Shown here: one piece after another, positions 18,839 through 28,467 of the stretch
Layout of the letters: every line of letters starts with the position of its first letter
Position numbering within the stretch: position 1 is the stretch's first letter
Origin: Paraburkholderia susongensis
Lineage (GTDB): Bacteria; Pseudomonadota; Gammaproteobacteria; Burkholderiales; Burkholderiaceae
Length of the DNA: 64,000 nucleotides
Reading direction: 5' to 3'
Assembly (NCBI RefSeq): GCF_900177725.1
Contig: NZ_FXAT01000003.1
Coordinates: 434,001-498,000 of the forward strand
Position numbers and translations under genes: made by a program
Notes under the pieces: model-generated
Told to the model about the DNA's origin: nothing
What the model saw: only the letters and a program-made list of their open reading frames with translations
The model's database searches: none

Positions 18839-21403
18839 ATGTCTGAAGCCAGCCGTCTGGAAGTTGATCGCCCCGAATCGGGCGGAACCTGTGCGCACGG
18901 GGCTTGCGGGCAGGTTCAGACGCAGCGGGACGAGCGGGAACATGGGCACGATCATGGGCCGGACCTGGCCGGCGGCTGCGGGCACGATGGGCCGGTGGAT
19001 GGGCAGGGGCACGCTCGAAACCCGGGCGGAAGCTGCGCTCATCGGCATGAAGGGCACGATCACGACCACCACGACGGCCACGCCCACAACTCCGCCTCCT
19101 CCGACCATGACCACGACGGCCATGACCACACTCAGGACCACGCCTCGGCCTCGGCCTCGGCCTCAGCCCACGCCCACGCCGACGGCGCCTGCTGCGCGCC
19201 CGCCGCTTTCGCACCGACGCCGCTGCGTCTGCCGCCTTCCGAAGCCGTCGGCGACGACCTGCGCACCGCGATCCGCATCATGCAGATGGACTGTCCCACG
19301 GAAGAAGCGCTGATCCGCAAGAAGCTCGGCCGCATGCCCGCCGTGCGCAGCATGAACTTCAATCTGATCCAGCGCGTGCTAACCGTCGTCCACGCACCGG
19401 ATGCGCTCGAACCGATCCTCGCCGCACTGCGCTCGCTCGATTTCACCCCCGAACTCGCGGACGACGCCAACGCAGCGCCCACAACCCCCGGCAACGCCGC
19501 GCCGAAGCCATGGTGGCCGCTCATCCTCGCCGGCGTCGTTGCGGCCGCCTCGGAGGCCGCTGGCTGGCTCGGCGCGCCCGCCTGGATGGTGGCCGGACTC
19601 GCGCTCGTCGCGATCGCCTCCTGCGGCCTCACGACGTATCGCAAAGGCTGGCTCGCGCTGCGCAACGGCAACCTGAACATCAACGCGCTGATGAGCATCG
19701 CGGTGACCGGCGCGGCGCTGCTCGGCCAGTGGCCCGAGGCCGCGATGGTGATGGTGCTCTTCACGATCGCGGAGCTGATCGAAGCGCGCTCGCTCGACCG
19801 CGCGCGCAACGCGATCGAAGGACTCATGCGGCTCACGCCCGACGAGGCAAGCGTGCAGCAACCCGACGGCACGTGGCAACTCACGCGCGTCGACGCGATC
19901 GCGCCCGGCGCGCTGGTGCGCGTGAAACCGGGCGAGCGGATCGCGCTCGACGGCGAGATCGTCACGGGCCGCTCGAGCGTCGATCAGGCGCCGATCACCG
20001 GCGAAAGCCTGCCGATCGACAAGACCACTGGCGACACCGTGTTCGCCGGCACGATCAACCAGACGGGCTCATTCGACTATCGCGTGACGGCCGCGGCCGG
20101 CCACACGACGCTCGCGCGCATCATCCACGCGGTCGAGGAAGCGCAGGGCACGAAGGCGCCGACGCAGCGCTTCGTCGATGAATTCGCGCGCGTCTACACG
20201 CCGATCGTGTTCGCGATCGCGCTCGCCGTCGCGGTCGTGCCGCCGCTGCTGTTCGGCGCGGCGTGGCACGCGTGGGTCTACAAGGCGCTCGTGCTGCTGG
20301 TGATCGCGTGTCCGTGCGCGCTCGTGATCTCGACGCCGGTGACGATCGTGAGCGGACTCGCCGCTGCGGCGCGTAAGGGGATTCTGATCAAGGGCGGCGT
20401 TTATCTCGAACAGGGACGCAAGCTGAGCCGCCTGGCGCTCGATAAGACCGGGACGATTACGCATGGGAAGCCGGTGCAGACGGAGTTCGAACTGGTTGGA
20501 AATGAAGTTGGAGCTGACGTTAGTGCTGACGGTGTCGGCGGCCATGCCGACGCCAACGCGATCCGCTACCGCACGCTCGCGGCGAGTCTCGCGGGACGCT
20601 CCGATCATCCGGTGTCGATGGCGATTGCGGCGGCCGCGCACGGCGACGGCATCGCGCACGTGCCCGTCGATGCATTCGAAGCGCTGGCGGGACGCGGCGT
20701 GCGCGGCGAGATCGACGGCGTTGCGTACTGGCTCGGCAATCATCGCCTGATCGAAGAACTCGGGCGCTGTTCGGCATTGCTCGAAACGCGCCTCGATGCG
20801 CTCGAACAGCAGGGCAAGACCGTCGTGATGCTCGCCGACTCCCAGCGCGTGCTCGCGCTCTTCGCGGTCGCCGATACGGTGAAGGACACGAGCCGCGTCG
20901 CCGTGGCCGAATTGCGGCAGCTCGGCGTCGGCACCGCGATGCTCACCGGCGACAACCGCCACACGGCCGCGGCGATCGCGCAGCAGGTCGGCGTCGACGA
21001 AGCGCGCGGCGACCAGTTGCCCGAGGACAAGCTCAACACGGTCGCGCAATGGTCGGCCGATGGCGCGACGGTCGGCATGGTCGGCGACGGCATCAACGAT
21101 GCACCCGCGCTCGCACGCGCCGACATCGGCTTCGCGATGGGCGCGATGGGCACCGACACCGCGATCGAAACCGCCGACGTCGCGCTGATGGACGACGACC
21201 TGCGCAAGATTCCGGCGTTCATCCGCCTGTCGAAGGCGACGCATGCAGTGCTGGTGCAGAACATCGCGCTCGCGCTCGGCATCAAGAGCGTATTTCTCGT
21301 GCTGACGTTGATGGGGCTCGGCACGATGTGGATGGCGGTGTTTGCTGACGTAGGCGCGAGTTTGCTGGTGGTGGGGAATGGGTTGAGGTTGTTGCGGAAG
21401 TGA
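18839..21403 (+). CDS. cadA: P1B-type Cd/Zn/Pb-exporting ATPase with His-rich N-terminus
   Basis: 854 residues. Residues ~20-125 are very rich in His and Asp (runs such as HDHHDGHAHN and DHDHDGHDH). They are followed by a heavy-metal-associated domain with MDCPTEE near 147, the acidic DCxxEE form found in ZntA/CadA pumps. Further motifs are the membrane CPC (IACPCALV, ~490), the phosphorylation site DKTGTITHGK (~535) and GDGINDAPALARAD (~749). It exports Cd2+, Zn2+ and Pb2+ from the cytoplasm. AAGGAAG precedes ATG 18839. It is divergent from its regulator cadR. The His-rich extension probably buffers or senses metal. Confidence 0.94.
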   Translation: MSEASRLEVDRPESGGTCAHGACGQVQTQRDEREHGHDHGPDLAGGCGHDGPVDGQGHARNPGGSCAHRHEGHDHDHHDGHAHNSASSDHDHDGHDHTQDHASASASASAHAHADGACCAPAAFAPTPLRLPPSEAVGDDLRTAIRIMQMDCPTEEALIRKKLGRMPAVRSMNFNLIQRVLTVVHAPDALEPILAALRSLDFTPELADDANAAPTTPGNAAPKPWWPLILAGVVAAASEAAGWLGAPAWMVAGLALVAIASCGLTTYRKGWLALRNGNLNINALMSIAVTGAALLGQWPEAAMVMVLFTIAELIEARSLDRARNAIEGLMRLTPDEASVQQPDGTWQLTRVDAIAPGALVRVKPGERIALDGEIVTGRSSVDQAPITGESLPIDKTTGDTVFAGTINQTGSFDYRVTAAAGHTTLARIIHAVEEAQGTKAPTQRFVDEFARVYTPIVFAIALAVAVVPPLLFGAAWHAWVYKALVLLVIACPCALVISTPVTIVSGLAAAARKGILIKGGVYLEQGRKLSRLALDKTGTITHGKPVQTEFELVGNEVGADVSADGVGGHADANAIRYRTLAASLAGRSDHPVSMAIAAAAHGDGIAHVPVDAFEALAGRGVRGEIDGVAYWLGNHRLIEELGRCSALLETRLDALEQQGKTVVMLADSQRVLALFAVADTVKDTSRVAVAELRQLGVGTAMLTGDNRHTAAAIAQQVGVDEARGDQLPEDKLNTVAQWSADGATVGMVGDGINDAPALARADIGFAMGAMGTDTAIETADVALMDDDLRKIPAFIRLSKATHAVLVQNIALALGIKSVFLVLTLMGLGTMWMAVFADVGASLLVVGNGLRLLRK

Positions 21404-21412
21404 GCGCGGTGT

Positions 21413-22210
21413 TTACGGCGCGCCTGAATCCGAACCGTCGCTCACTGCGGGATGCGTCGGCGCACTCGCCAGCAACTCATCGCTGTCGTCTTTCAAACCG
21501 ACGCCCGTCAGCCCGAGCTTCCTCGCCTGCATGAGCAGATAGTGCAGCTTATGCGCGGCCTGCGGATAGTCGAGCCCTTCGGGACGCACGTTCGAAATGC
21601 AGTTGCGTTGCGCGTCGCTGCAACCCGTTTTCGGCGCATACGTGATGTAGATGCCGAGACTATCCGGCGAACTCAAGCCGGGCCGCTCGCCGATCAACAT
21701 CACGACGATCTTCGCGCCGAGCCATTCGCCGATCTCGTCGCCGAGCGCGACGCGCGCCTGACGCGCGACCACCACGGGACCGAGACGCCAATCCGCGAGC
21801 TTCGGACGCACCGCTTGCAGCAGCGGCACGGCCTGCTTCGACGCTGCGAATGCAGAGAGACCATCGCCGATCACGAACACCACATCGCTCGATTCTTTTG
21901 GCATTTGCGCGAGCGCCGCGCGGCTTTCGTCCGATAAACGCCGCCCAAGATCGGGACGCCGCAAGTAATGCTCGCGATCCGGCGCGGCGCTATGCACATC
22001 CAGCGTGCTGAATCCGTGTGCTCGCAACTGGGCGTGCAGCGCATCGGCGTCGAGCGGATGATGCACAGCGTCACGCGCCTGCGCATGGGCGAGATTGAAC
22101 GCGAGCAACGGCGCGGTCGGCAGGCTGTTGCCCGCGCGGCCCAATGCGATACGTGCCTGCGTAAACCGGCGCAGTGCGTTCCACGGATCTTTGTCGAGTG
22201 CGTCGCTCAT
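21413..22210 (-). CDS. eutC: ethanolamine ammonia-lyase small subunit
   Basis: 265 residues, the light chain of adenosylcobalamin-dependent ethanolamine ammonia-lyase (ethanolamine to acetaldehyde + ammonia). Recognised by FTQARIALGRAGNSLPT near the start, DVVFVIGDGLSAFA in the middle and LIGERPGLSSPDSLGIYITYAP. ATG 22210 overlaps the eutB stop by 4 nt (ATGA), so the two subunits are translationally coupled. No microcompartment genes are present, matching the soluble pathway of Burkholderiaceae. Confidence 0.94.
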   Translation of the reverse strand: MSDALDKDPWNALRRFTQARIALGRAGNSLPTAPLLAFNLAHAQARDAVHHPLDADALHAQLRAHGFSTLDVHSAAPDREHYLRRPDLGRRLSDESRAALAQMPKESSDVVFVIGDGLSAFAASKQAVPLLQAVRPKLADWRLGPVVVARQARVALGDEIGEWLGAKIVVMLIGERPGLSSPDSLGIYITYAPKTGCSDAQRNCISNVRPEGLDYPQAAHKLHYLLMQARKLGLTGVGLKDDSDELLASAPTHPAVSDGSDSGAP

Positions 22211-23601
22211 GCGATGCCCATCCAGTCGCGCGCGCCTTCGAGAAGCGGCGGCTGCGCCGATGCGCCGAGCAGCGCGCCGCGTTCGTCGATGATCTGCATC
22301 GACTTCAGCCATTCCTCGAATTCCGGCGCGCGCCGCAAACCCAGCACATCGCGCACATACAGCGCGTCGTGGAAAGACGTACTCTGATAGTTGAGCATCA
22401 CGTCGTCCGCCCCCGGCACACCCATGATGAAATTGATGCCTGCGACGCCGAGCAGCGTCAGCAGATTGTCCATGTCGTCCTGATCCGCTTCGGCGTGGTT
22501 CGTGTAGCAGATGTCGCAACCCATCGGCACGCCGAGCAGCTTGCCGCAGAAGTGATCTTCGAGACCCGCGCGCGTGATCTGCTTGCCGTCGTACAGATAC
22601 TCCGGGCCGATGAAACCCACCACCGTGTTCACGAGAAACGGCTCGAACTTGCGCGCCACCGCATAGGCGCGCGCCTCGCACGTCTGTTGATCGACGCCGA
22701 AATGCGCATCCGCCGACAACGCGCTGCCCTGCCCCGTTTCGAAGTACATCAGATTGTTGCCGACGGTGCCGCGTTCGAGCGACAGCCCCGCCTCGTACGC
22801 TTCCTGCAGCAGCGCGAGCGAAATGCCGAAGCTCGCGTTCGCCTTCTCGGTGCCCGCGATCGACTGGAACACGAGATCGACCGGTGCGCCTTTTTCGATC
22901 GCGGCGATCGTGCTTGTGACGTGCGTGAGCACGCACGATTGCGTGGGTACCTGATAGCGCTCGCGGAATTCGTCGATCATCCGCAACAGCTTCGTGATCG
23001 CGGCGAGATTGTCGCTCGCGGGGTTGATGCCGATCAGCGCATCGCCGCAGCCGTACATGAGGCCGTCGAGCATCGAGGCTGCGATGCCTTTGACGTCGTC
23101 GGTCGGGTGATTCGGTTGCAGGCGTACCGACATGCGGCCCGGTAAACCGACGGTGTTGCGAAAGCGCGTGACGACCGGACGTTTACGCGCGGCCGCGATG
23201 AGGTCCTGGTTGCGCATCAGCTTCGAAACCGCGGCGACCATTTCCGGGGTGAGGCCCTGCGTGACGCGGGTGAGTGCGCCGGTATCGGTTGTGGTGCTCA
23301 GCAGCCAGTTGCGGAAGTCGCCTACCGTCAAATGTGAGACTTCGGCGAAGGCTTGCGGCGAGTGATCGTCGATTATCAGGCGCGTGACTTCGTCGGTTTC
23401 GTAGGGGATTAGCGGTTCGTCGATGAAAGTGCGCAGCGGCACCTGTGCCAGCGCCATCCTCGCGGCGACCCGTTCTTCTTCGCTCACGGCCGCGATGCCT
23501 GCGAGCTGGTCGCCGGAGCGTTGCGGGCTCGCTTTTGCGAGCAGGGTTTTCAGATCGGCGAAGCGGTACGTGCGACTGCCGATCGATTCGGTATAGCTCA
23601 T
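22207..23601 (-). CDS. eutB: ethanolamine ammonia-lyase large subunit
   Basis: 464 residues, the catalytic TIM-barrel subunit. It matches EutB along its length (DEPLIPYETDEVTRLI; GRMSVRLQPNHPTDDVKGIAA; GCDICYTNHAEADQDD; GINFIMGVPGADDVMLNYQSTSFHD). ATG 23601 (MSYTESIGSRTYRF) is chosen because earlier codons are not conserved. The ethanolamine permease gene usually found beside eutBC in this family is absent, and a 534-bp gap lies upstream instead. Confidence 0.95.
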   Translation of the reverse strand: MSYTESIGSRTYRFADLKTLLAKASPQRSGDQLAGIAAVSEEERVAARMALAQVPLRTFIDEPLIPYETDEVTRLIIDDHSPQAFAEVSHLTVGDFRNWLLSTTTDTGALTRVTQGLTPEMVAAVSKLMRNQDLIAAARKRPVVTRFRNTVGLPGRMSVRLQPNHPTDDVKGIAASMLDGLMYGCGDALIGINPASDNLAAITKLLRMIDEFRERYQVPTQSCVLTHVTSTIAAIEKGAPVDLVFQSIAGTEKANASFGISLALLQEAYEAGLSLERGTVGNNLMYFETGQGSALSADAHFGVDQQTCEARAYAVARKFEPFLVNTVVGFIGPEYLYDGKQITRAGLEDHFCGKLLGVPMGCDICYTNHAEADQDDMDNLLTLLGVAGINFIMGVPGADDVMLNYQSTSFHDALYVRDVLGLRRAPEFEEWLKSMQIIDERGALLGASAQPPLLEGARDWMGIA

Positions 23602-24135
23602 GTCTGCGGCTCCATTGCTTCGCGAATGCGGGCAGGAATGGGAACGGCGGTTACATGCTGCATGCTGCGGGTGGTGCACATCACACGATAGCGCCAAATG
23701 GCGGTAGCGTCACGTTGTGGGGTTTGAGGCTGTTTGCCGTTGAGGTGAGGCGATTCTGCCGTGTTGTGGTTTGCCCGTTGCTGCGCTGCTGCCGTCGTTA
23801 TGCGCGTATACGTTGCGCGGCTTCGTGTGTGCTTCTCTGGTTTTTATAATCTTTGTATACGTATACGTAGTAATAGTTAACAAAGGGCGCGTTGGGTTGT
23901 GGATAACCCGGAAGTTCGTTTACGGATCAAGGCGCTGCGGAATCGATAACCGTTGGGATCGCAGGCGGACAGGTTAACGGAGCCAAGGAGAATGTTTGAT
24001 CGGCTCATACACGCTGCGCCTTTATCAAGGTTTCACCCACAACATGTTCGAGGGCTTTCACAAAGGTTGTCCAAAGGGGGATGTGGATAAGTGGACTCGA
24101 CGGTAGCGCCCGGCACGCGCCATCTCTGCCCAGGC
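23602..24135. other. 534-bp intergenic region with GTATACG repeats and two DnaA-box sequences
   Basis: No gene seen. It is AT-richer than its surroundings. It contains GTATACG at 23806-23812, a double palindrome GTATACGTATAC at 23855-23866, and two exact matches to the DnaA box (minus strand TTATCCACA) at 23898-23906 and 24082-24090. It is the likely eutBC control region. The DnaA boxes are unexplained. Confidence 0.55.
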
Positions 24136-24876
24136 TCAGGCATTCATCCCACCATCCACCGTAAGATTCGCGCCGGTAATGTAAGAGGCTTCCGGGCCGG
24201 CGACGAAAGCTACCATTGCAGCGATCTCCTCGACGCGCCCATAGCGGCCTAATACCGTGGCCGCCTTCTGCGGCACAGCCCAATCGCCTGAGGCGGGATT
24301 CAGGTCTGTATCGATCGGACCCGGCTGGACGTTGTTCACTGTGATGCCCCGACCTCCCAACTCTCGAGACAGCGCCTGAGTGAACATTCTGACGGCTGCC
24401 TTCGTGGCCGCGTAGGGCACCAGCCCGGGCGCAATCGCACGCTCGCCCACCGCCGAACCGATCATGATGATGCGGCCACCATCACCCAGGTGCTTCAGCG
24501 CAGCCTTGGTCGTAGCGAACACGCCGCGGATGTTGATGTCGATCACTCGATCCATCTCCTCCAGTGTCGTGTCTTCGAACGGTTTCGGAATGGCCGTGCC
24601 GGCATTGTTCACCAGCACATCCAGCCGGCCGAAGGTCGCAAAAGTTTTTTCGACCGCGGCCTCGACGGCTTTGACGTCTGTCGCGTCCGCCTGGATCGCG
24701 ATAGCCTTTCCGCCATTGAGTTCAATCTCTTTGACTACGGCCGAAGCCGCGCCGGCGTCCTTCGCATATGTAAAGGCCACCCGCGCTCCATCCGCGGCGA
24801 GACGCTTCGTGATTGCCGCACCGATGCCGCGTGAACCGCCGGTAACGAGTGCCACTTTTTGAGCTAACTTGGACAT
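24136..24876 (-). CDS. short-chain dehydrogenase/reductase
   Basis: 246 residues, a classical SDR: cofactor motif TGGSRGIG (residues ~12-19), NNAG in VLVNNAGTAIP, catalytic YAATKAA, and a C-terminal GASYITGANLTVDGGMNA. Members of this branch are often annotated as 3-oxoacyl-ACP reductase-like, but the substrate is not determined by sequence. ATG 24876 (MSKLAQKVALVTGG) is chosen. It is the first of three SDR genes transcribed leftward within 3.2 kb. Confidence 0.88.
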   Translation of the reverse strand: MSKLAQKVALVTGGSRGIGAAITKRLAADGARVAFTYAKDAGAASAVVKEIELNGGKAIAIQADATDVKAVEAAVEKTFATFGRLDVLVNNAGTAIPKPFEDTTLEEMDRVIDINIRGVFATTKAALKHLGDGGRIIMIGSAVGERAIAPGLVPYAATKAAVRMFTQALSRELGGRGITVNNVQPGPIDTDLNPASGDWAVPQKAATVLGRYGRVEEIAAMVAFVAGPEASYITGANLTVDGGMNA

Positions 24877-25101
24877 GTGATTTCCCAAGGTTTCCGTGAG
24901 CGGGGCTAGCCGCGTCACTACTCCAGTTAATGATTGACTGTTTTGCTATCCTGATTATTTTACGAAGCGCTATTGATAGGTAAGCGCAACGGTTCACGCC
25001 CTCAGGCTGAGGGCCCTGTGCTGTTCAGGCTTGGCGACACTCAAGTCAATCTCCGTGAAAAGTCGAGTGTCGTGCGTGCGATGGTGAGCGACTCCGGGCG
25101 C

Positions 25102-25515
25102 TCAGTTGTCGGTCGAAGCGGCCGGCAGCTCGTCGATCGCATCCACGCGGTCCGGATAGAACGCGAGATGGTTGCGAATCCGTGCGACGGCCTCGTACGG
25201 ATCCTCGTAGGTCCAAACGGCGTTGACCGAGCGTTCGCCGCCAGCCGGAATCGAGAAGTACGCGCAATCGCCCTTATAGGGGCAGTAGGTCGCGTGGTCG
25301 GTGCGCTCGAGCAACGTCATGTCGACATCCTTTCGCGGGACGTAGACGACTGCCGGGTAATGGGCCTCGCGCAGCGTCAACGCATCCTGAGTATCGGCGA
25401 TGACCTTTCCGGCCACCGTGACCACCACCCGCGACGGATTGCGTTCGATGGTGATCGGATGGTCCTTGCCCGGAACCTTCACTGACCGGGCGGCGGGAGT
25501 GGTGTTGCTGACCAT
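25102..25515 (-). CDS. DUF427-domain protein
   Basis: 137 residues with the DUF427 core: RNPSRVVVTVAGKVIADTQDAL, YPAVVYVPRKDVDM and CPYKGDCAYFSI. This small beta-tent fold is common in proteobacteria, of unknown function, and often lies near oxidoreductases, as here. ATG 25515 follows GGAGAAAC. The 244-bp space upstream (25516-25759) holds no recognised gene. Confidence 0.82.
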   Translation of the reverse strand: MVSNTTPAARSVKVPGKDHPITIERNPSRVVVTVAGKVIADTQDALTLREAHYPAVVYVPRKDVDMTLLERTDHATYCPYKGDCAYFSIPAGGERSVNAVWTYEDPYEAVARIRNHLAFYPDRVDAIDELPAASTDN

Positions 25516-25759
25516 GGGTTTCTCCTTGAGTTGGTGCTTCAGGGGCGTTCGTTCTCGCCAGCCAGTCAGCACCGGTGCAATGCGTTATGCGGCGGCGCCT
25601 GCCCGGGCAGATAGCTCGTCGTACCGTCGCTGAAACGCGGTGTGTCCGACTGGAATCGGCATCTTCAACGCGTTCGCGGCGAAATCGGCCGTCACGAGAG
25701 CTTACGTTGATTGATCAGGCTTCTCGAAGATACTGCAAACGGGCGCGGATCGCGTTGGT

Positions 25760-26506
25760 CTAGAGTTTCGAGCCGCCGTCGACACGCAGCGTCTCACCGG
25801 TAATCCAGCGCGCTGCGTCCGAGGCGAGAAACGCAACCGCGCCCCCGATGTCATCAGGTTGCGCGACGCGCTTTAACGCCTGCATGCCGAGCGCGGCCTC
25901 GCGTCCCGCGTCGGTCTTGGTGAAGTTCGACATGTCGGTTTCGACGACGCCGGGCGCAACCGCATTCACGCGAATCTCGCGTTCACCAAGTGCCGAAGCG
26001 AAATGCTTGACGAGCGTTTCGACCGCCCCCTTGGTAGCCGCATAGGCGGGGAACCTGCCGACCGCGGCATGCGCCGCGAGCGACGAGAGCAGGACAACGC
26101 TGCTACCTTTGCACATCACGGGCAGTAACTGCTGCACGAGGAAATAAGGCGCACGCACATTCACGGCGAACAGGTCGTCGAAATCTTCGACGGTCGTTTC
26201 CTCGATGCTTACAGCCTTTGAAATGCCGGCGTTCGCCACCAGAATGTCCAGACGATGGCCGACGACGGCGCGTACGCGTTTTGCGAGCGTATGCGGGCCG
26301 TCTGCGTCGCGCAGATCCGCGGCGATTTTCTGGGCGTTGCCGCCGGCCGCGCGGATTTCGGCGACGACAGCATCCGCCGCCTCTTCCCCGCTGCTGTAGT
26401 GAACGAGCACCTGTGCGCCTGCTTTCGCGAGTGCGAGCGCACTGGCGCGGCCGATGCCGCGTGAGGCGCCCGTGACGAGCGCGGTCTTTCCGTCGAGGTG
26501 GTTCAT
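25760..26506 (-). CDS. short-chain dehydrogenase/reductase
   Basis: 248 residues: TGASRGIG near the start, LVANAGISKA, catalytic YAATKGA and the C-terminal ARWITGETLRVDGGSKL. A complete classical SDR, 31 nt from the next SDR gene in the same direction, so the two are probably co-transcribed and possibly under the divergent LysR gene at 27469. Substrate unknown. Confidence 0.88.
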   Translation of the reverse strand: MNHLDGKTALVTGASRGIGRASALALAKAGAQVLVHYSSGEEAADAVVAEIRAAGGNAQKIAADLRDADGPHTLAKRVRAVVGHRLDILVANAGISKAVSIEETTVEDFDDLFAVNVRAPYFLVQQLLPVMCKGSSVVLLSSLAAHAAVGRFPAYAATKGAVETLVKHFASALGEREIRVNAVAPGVVETDMSNFTKTDAGREAALGMQALKRVAQPDDIGGAVAFLASDAARWITGETLRVDGGSKL

Positions 26507-26537
26507 GACAGTACTCCTGATCGCTGTGGGTTCGGTA

Positions 26538-27284
26538 TCAGCCCGCCGTTTTGCCGCCGTCGACGGAGATGATCTGGCCCGTCACGAACGACGCAGCATC
26601 CGACGCGAGAAACAGGATCGCTTTGGCGACATCGTCAGGCTGGCCGATGCGGCCCAGCGGCACCGTCGAGACAAGCGCCCTCTTGCGCTCCGCCGTGCCG
26701 GTGAAGCGGTCGAGCATGCCGGTTTCGGTCGGCCCCGGCGCGACTGCATTGACGCGCACGCCCGACGCGGCGACTTCGAGCGCGGCGGACTTGGTCATGC
26801 CTTCGACCGCATGTTTGCTGCCGGCGTAGACCGACGCGTAAGCGACGCCTTTATGGCCATAACTCGATGACACGTTGACGATGCTGCCGTGCCCCTGTGC
26901 CTGCATCACGCGTAGTTCGTGCTTCATGCTGAGCAGCGTGCCGAGCACGTTGGTGTCAAAGGTCGCGGCGTAGTTTTCCGCCGTCTGGTCGACGACGGGG
27001 CCGGGTTCTCCCTCCGTGCCGGCATTGTTGACGGCAACATCGATGCGGCCGAAGCGGGCGACGGCCTGATCGACGAGGCCGCGAAGATCATCGTCGTCAC
27101 GGACGTCGGCACGGACAAACACGGCGTCTGCGGAAAGTTCGCGAAGTTCGGCTTCGAGCGCTTTGCCTTCGGCTTCGCGGCGGCCGGAAACGATGAGATG
27201 CGCGCCGCTGTCCGCGAAGGCTAGCGCCGTGGCGCGGCCAATGCCTGTAAGCGCACCGGTAATTACAACGACTGGGCTGTCCAT
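26538..27284 (-). CDS. short-chain dehydrogenase/reductase
   Basis: 248 residues: TGALTGIG cofactor loop, [11 protein letters not shown], catalytic YAGSKHA and [18 protein letters not shown]. The first gene of the leftward SDR pair. A 184-bp divergent promoter separates it from the LysR regulator. The pair resembles clusters in which LysR controls redox or xenobiotic-reducing SDRs, which is inference only. Confidence 0.88.
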   Translation of the reverse strand: MDSPVVVITGALTGIGRATALAFADSGAHLIVSGRREAEGKALEAELRELSADAVFVRADVRDDDDLRGLVDQAVARFGRIDVAVNNAGTEGEPGPVVDQTAENYAATFDTNVLGTLLSMKHELRVMQAQGHGSIVNVSSSYGHKGVAYASVYAGSKHAVEGMTKSAALEVAASGVRVNAVAPGPTETGMLDRFTGTAERKRALVSTVPLGRIGQPDDVAKAILFLASDAASFVTGQIISVDGGKTAG

Positions 27285-27433
27285 TTGACGCTCTCCTGCA
27301 ATATAGATGAGAGGTATTGGGGCGAGGGCCGGTGCCAGTTCGTTGTGGTTTGCTGGTAGGCTCCGCGCCGCCCCTTGTTCGCTAATCTAGTGGTCGATTG
27401 CGAAAAGCAAAAAGACTTTGTAGGCTGGTAGGC

Positions 27434-27448
27434 ATGCCTATGAGGCAT
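27434..27448. promoter_or_regulatory. inverted repeat upstream of the LysR gene
   Basis: ATGCCT-ATG-AGGCAT, a perfect 6-3-6 dyad 20 nt before the LysR start codon and within the divergent promoter region. It is a plausible LysR autoregulatory site. Confidence 0.4.
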
Positions 27449-27468
27449 AGGATGCGGGCGAGGAGCAA

Positions 27469-28359
27469 ATGGAACTTCGACATCTGCGATATTTCGTTGC
27501 CGTCGCGGAGACGGGCAGCCTCACGGTTGCCGCCGAACAGCGTCTGCACACATCGCAGCCATCTCTTAGCCGACAGATTCGCGATCTGGAAGACGAGGTC
27601 CGCGCGGAACTGTTCATCCGCAGTGCCCGCGGCGTCGAACTGACAGCATCGGGCAAGGCTTTCCTCGACCATGCGCGGCTGGCGCTCGCGCAGGTCGACG
27701 CCGCGACCGAGGCAGCGCGCCGTGCCGCGCTGCCGGCGAAACAGACCTTCGCGCTCGGCTTTCAGACCGGCGAGGAAATAACCTGGCTGCCGCGCGCCAT
27801 GCGGGTTCTGTGCGATGAATTGCCGAATATCGACGTCACCATATCGAGCAGCTATTCGCCGGACCTCGCGGATGCGCTAGCGCGTGGCCGGCTCGACCTC
27901 GCGTTCCTGCGTGCCGAACCGGGATTCGATCTCGACTATCGCGTCGTCAGCAGGGAAAAGCTCATGGTGCTGATGCCGAGCGACCATCGGCTGACCGCAC
28001 GAACAGCGATCCGCCCGGAGGATCTCGTGGGCGAGACGTTCATCATGGCGTCGAACAAGGCGAGGGTGCTGCACGACGTGATCGAGCGGTATCTGCAACA
28101 GAGCGGGCTCGATATCACGCCCGACCACGGTGTGGACAATCTCGCGATGGCGATGTCGCTCGTAGCGTCCACGCGTGGGCTGGCGTTGATGCCGGAGTAC
28201 GCGAACAATCTGCTGCCATGGTCGGTCGTCAGCCGGCCTCTTGAAGGCGATGCACCGACGGTCGATCTCGTCATTGGCTACAGCAGGTCGAACACGTCTC
28301 CAGTCCTGAAGCTCTTTCTTTCGAGAGCGGAAGAACTCTTGGCACCGTTCACTACGTGA
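27469..28359 (+). CDS. LysR-family transcriptional regulator
   Basis: 296 residues. Helix-turn-helix MELRHLRYFVAVAETGSLTVAAEQRLHTSQPSLSRQI and a type 2 periplasmic-binding effector domain (FALGFQTGEEITWLPRAMRVL). The CatR/HcaR-like branch seems closest. AGGAG precedes ATG 27469. It is divergent from the SDR pair, the usual arrangement of a LysR with its target. Its 3' end lies about 100 nt before the left end of the Tn7-like element. Confidence 0.88.
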   Translation: MELRHLRYFVAVAETGSLTVAAEQRLHTSQPSLSRQIRDLEDEVRAELFIRSARGVELTASGKAFLDHARLALAQVDAATEAARRAALPAKQTFALGFQTGEEITWLPRAMRVLCDELPNIDVTISSSYSPDLADALARGRLDLAFLRAEPGFDLDYRVVSREKLMVLMPSDHRLTARTAIRPEDLVGETFIMASNKARVLHDVIERYLQQSGLDITPDHGVDNLAMAMSLVASTRGLALMPEYANNLLPWSVVSRPLEGDAPTVDLVIGYSRSNTSPVLKLFLSRAEELLAPFTT

Positions 28360-28462
28360 TCCTCATGAGGACAAGCCTAACGTAGTGCGCTCGTGCCTGG
28401 CGAATGGGTATCCTGCGCTGGCCGGGACGCAGGACGTTGTCCGATTGTTATTCGTTAGTGGA

Positions 28463-28467
28463 CAACA
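28463..28467. repeat. left target-site duplication CAACA
   Basis: Five bases directly before the transposon's terminal TGT. They are identical to the five bases directly after the other end (56312-56316). A 5-bp duplication is what Tn7-family transposases make. It also forms part of an inverted repeat GTTGTCC (28436-28442) / GGACAAC (28460-28466) that would have followed gyrB before the insertion. Confidence 0.9.

Noticed and set aside
23602..24135. Chromosomal origin of replication
   Set aside because: Two DnaA boxes are suggestive, but no cluster of boxes with an AT-rich unwinding element was seen and the locus is not in a conserved origin context.
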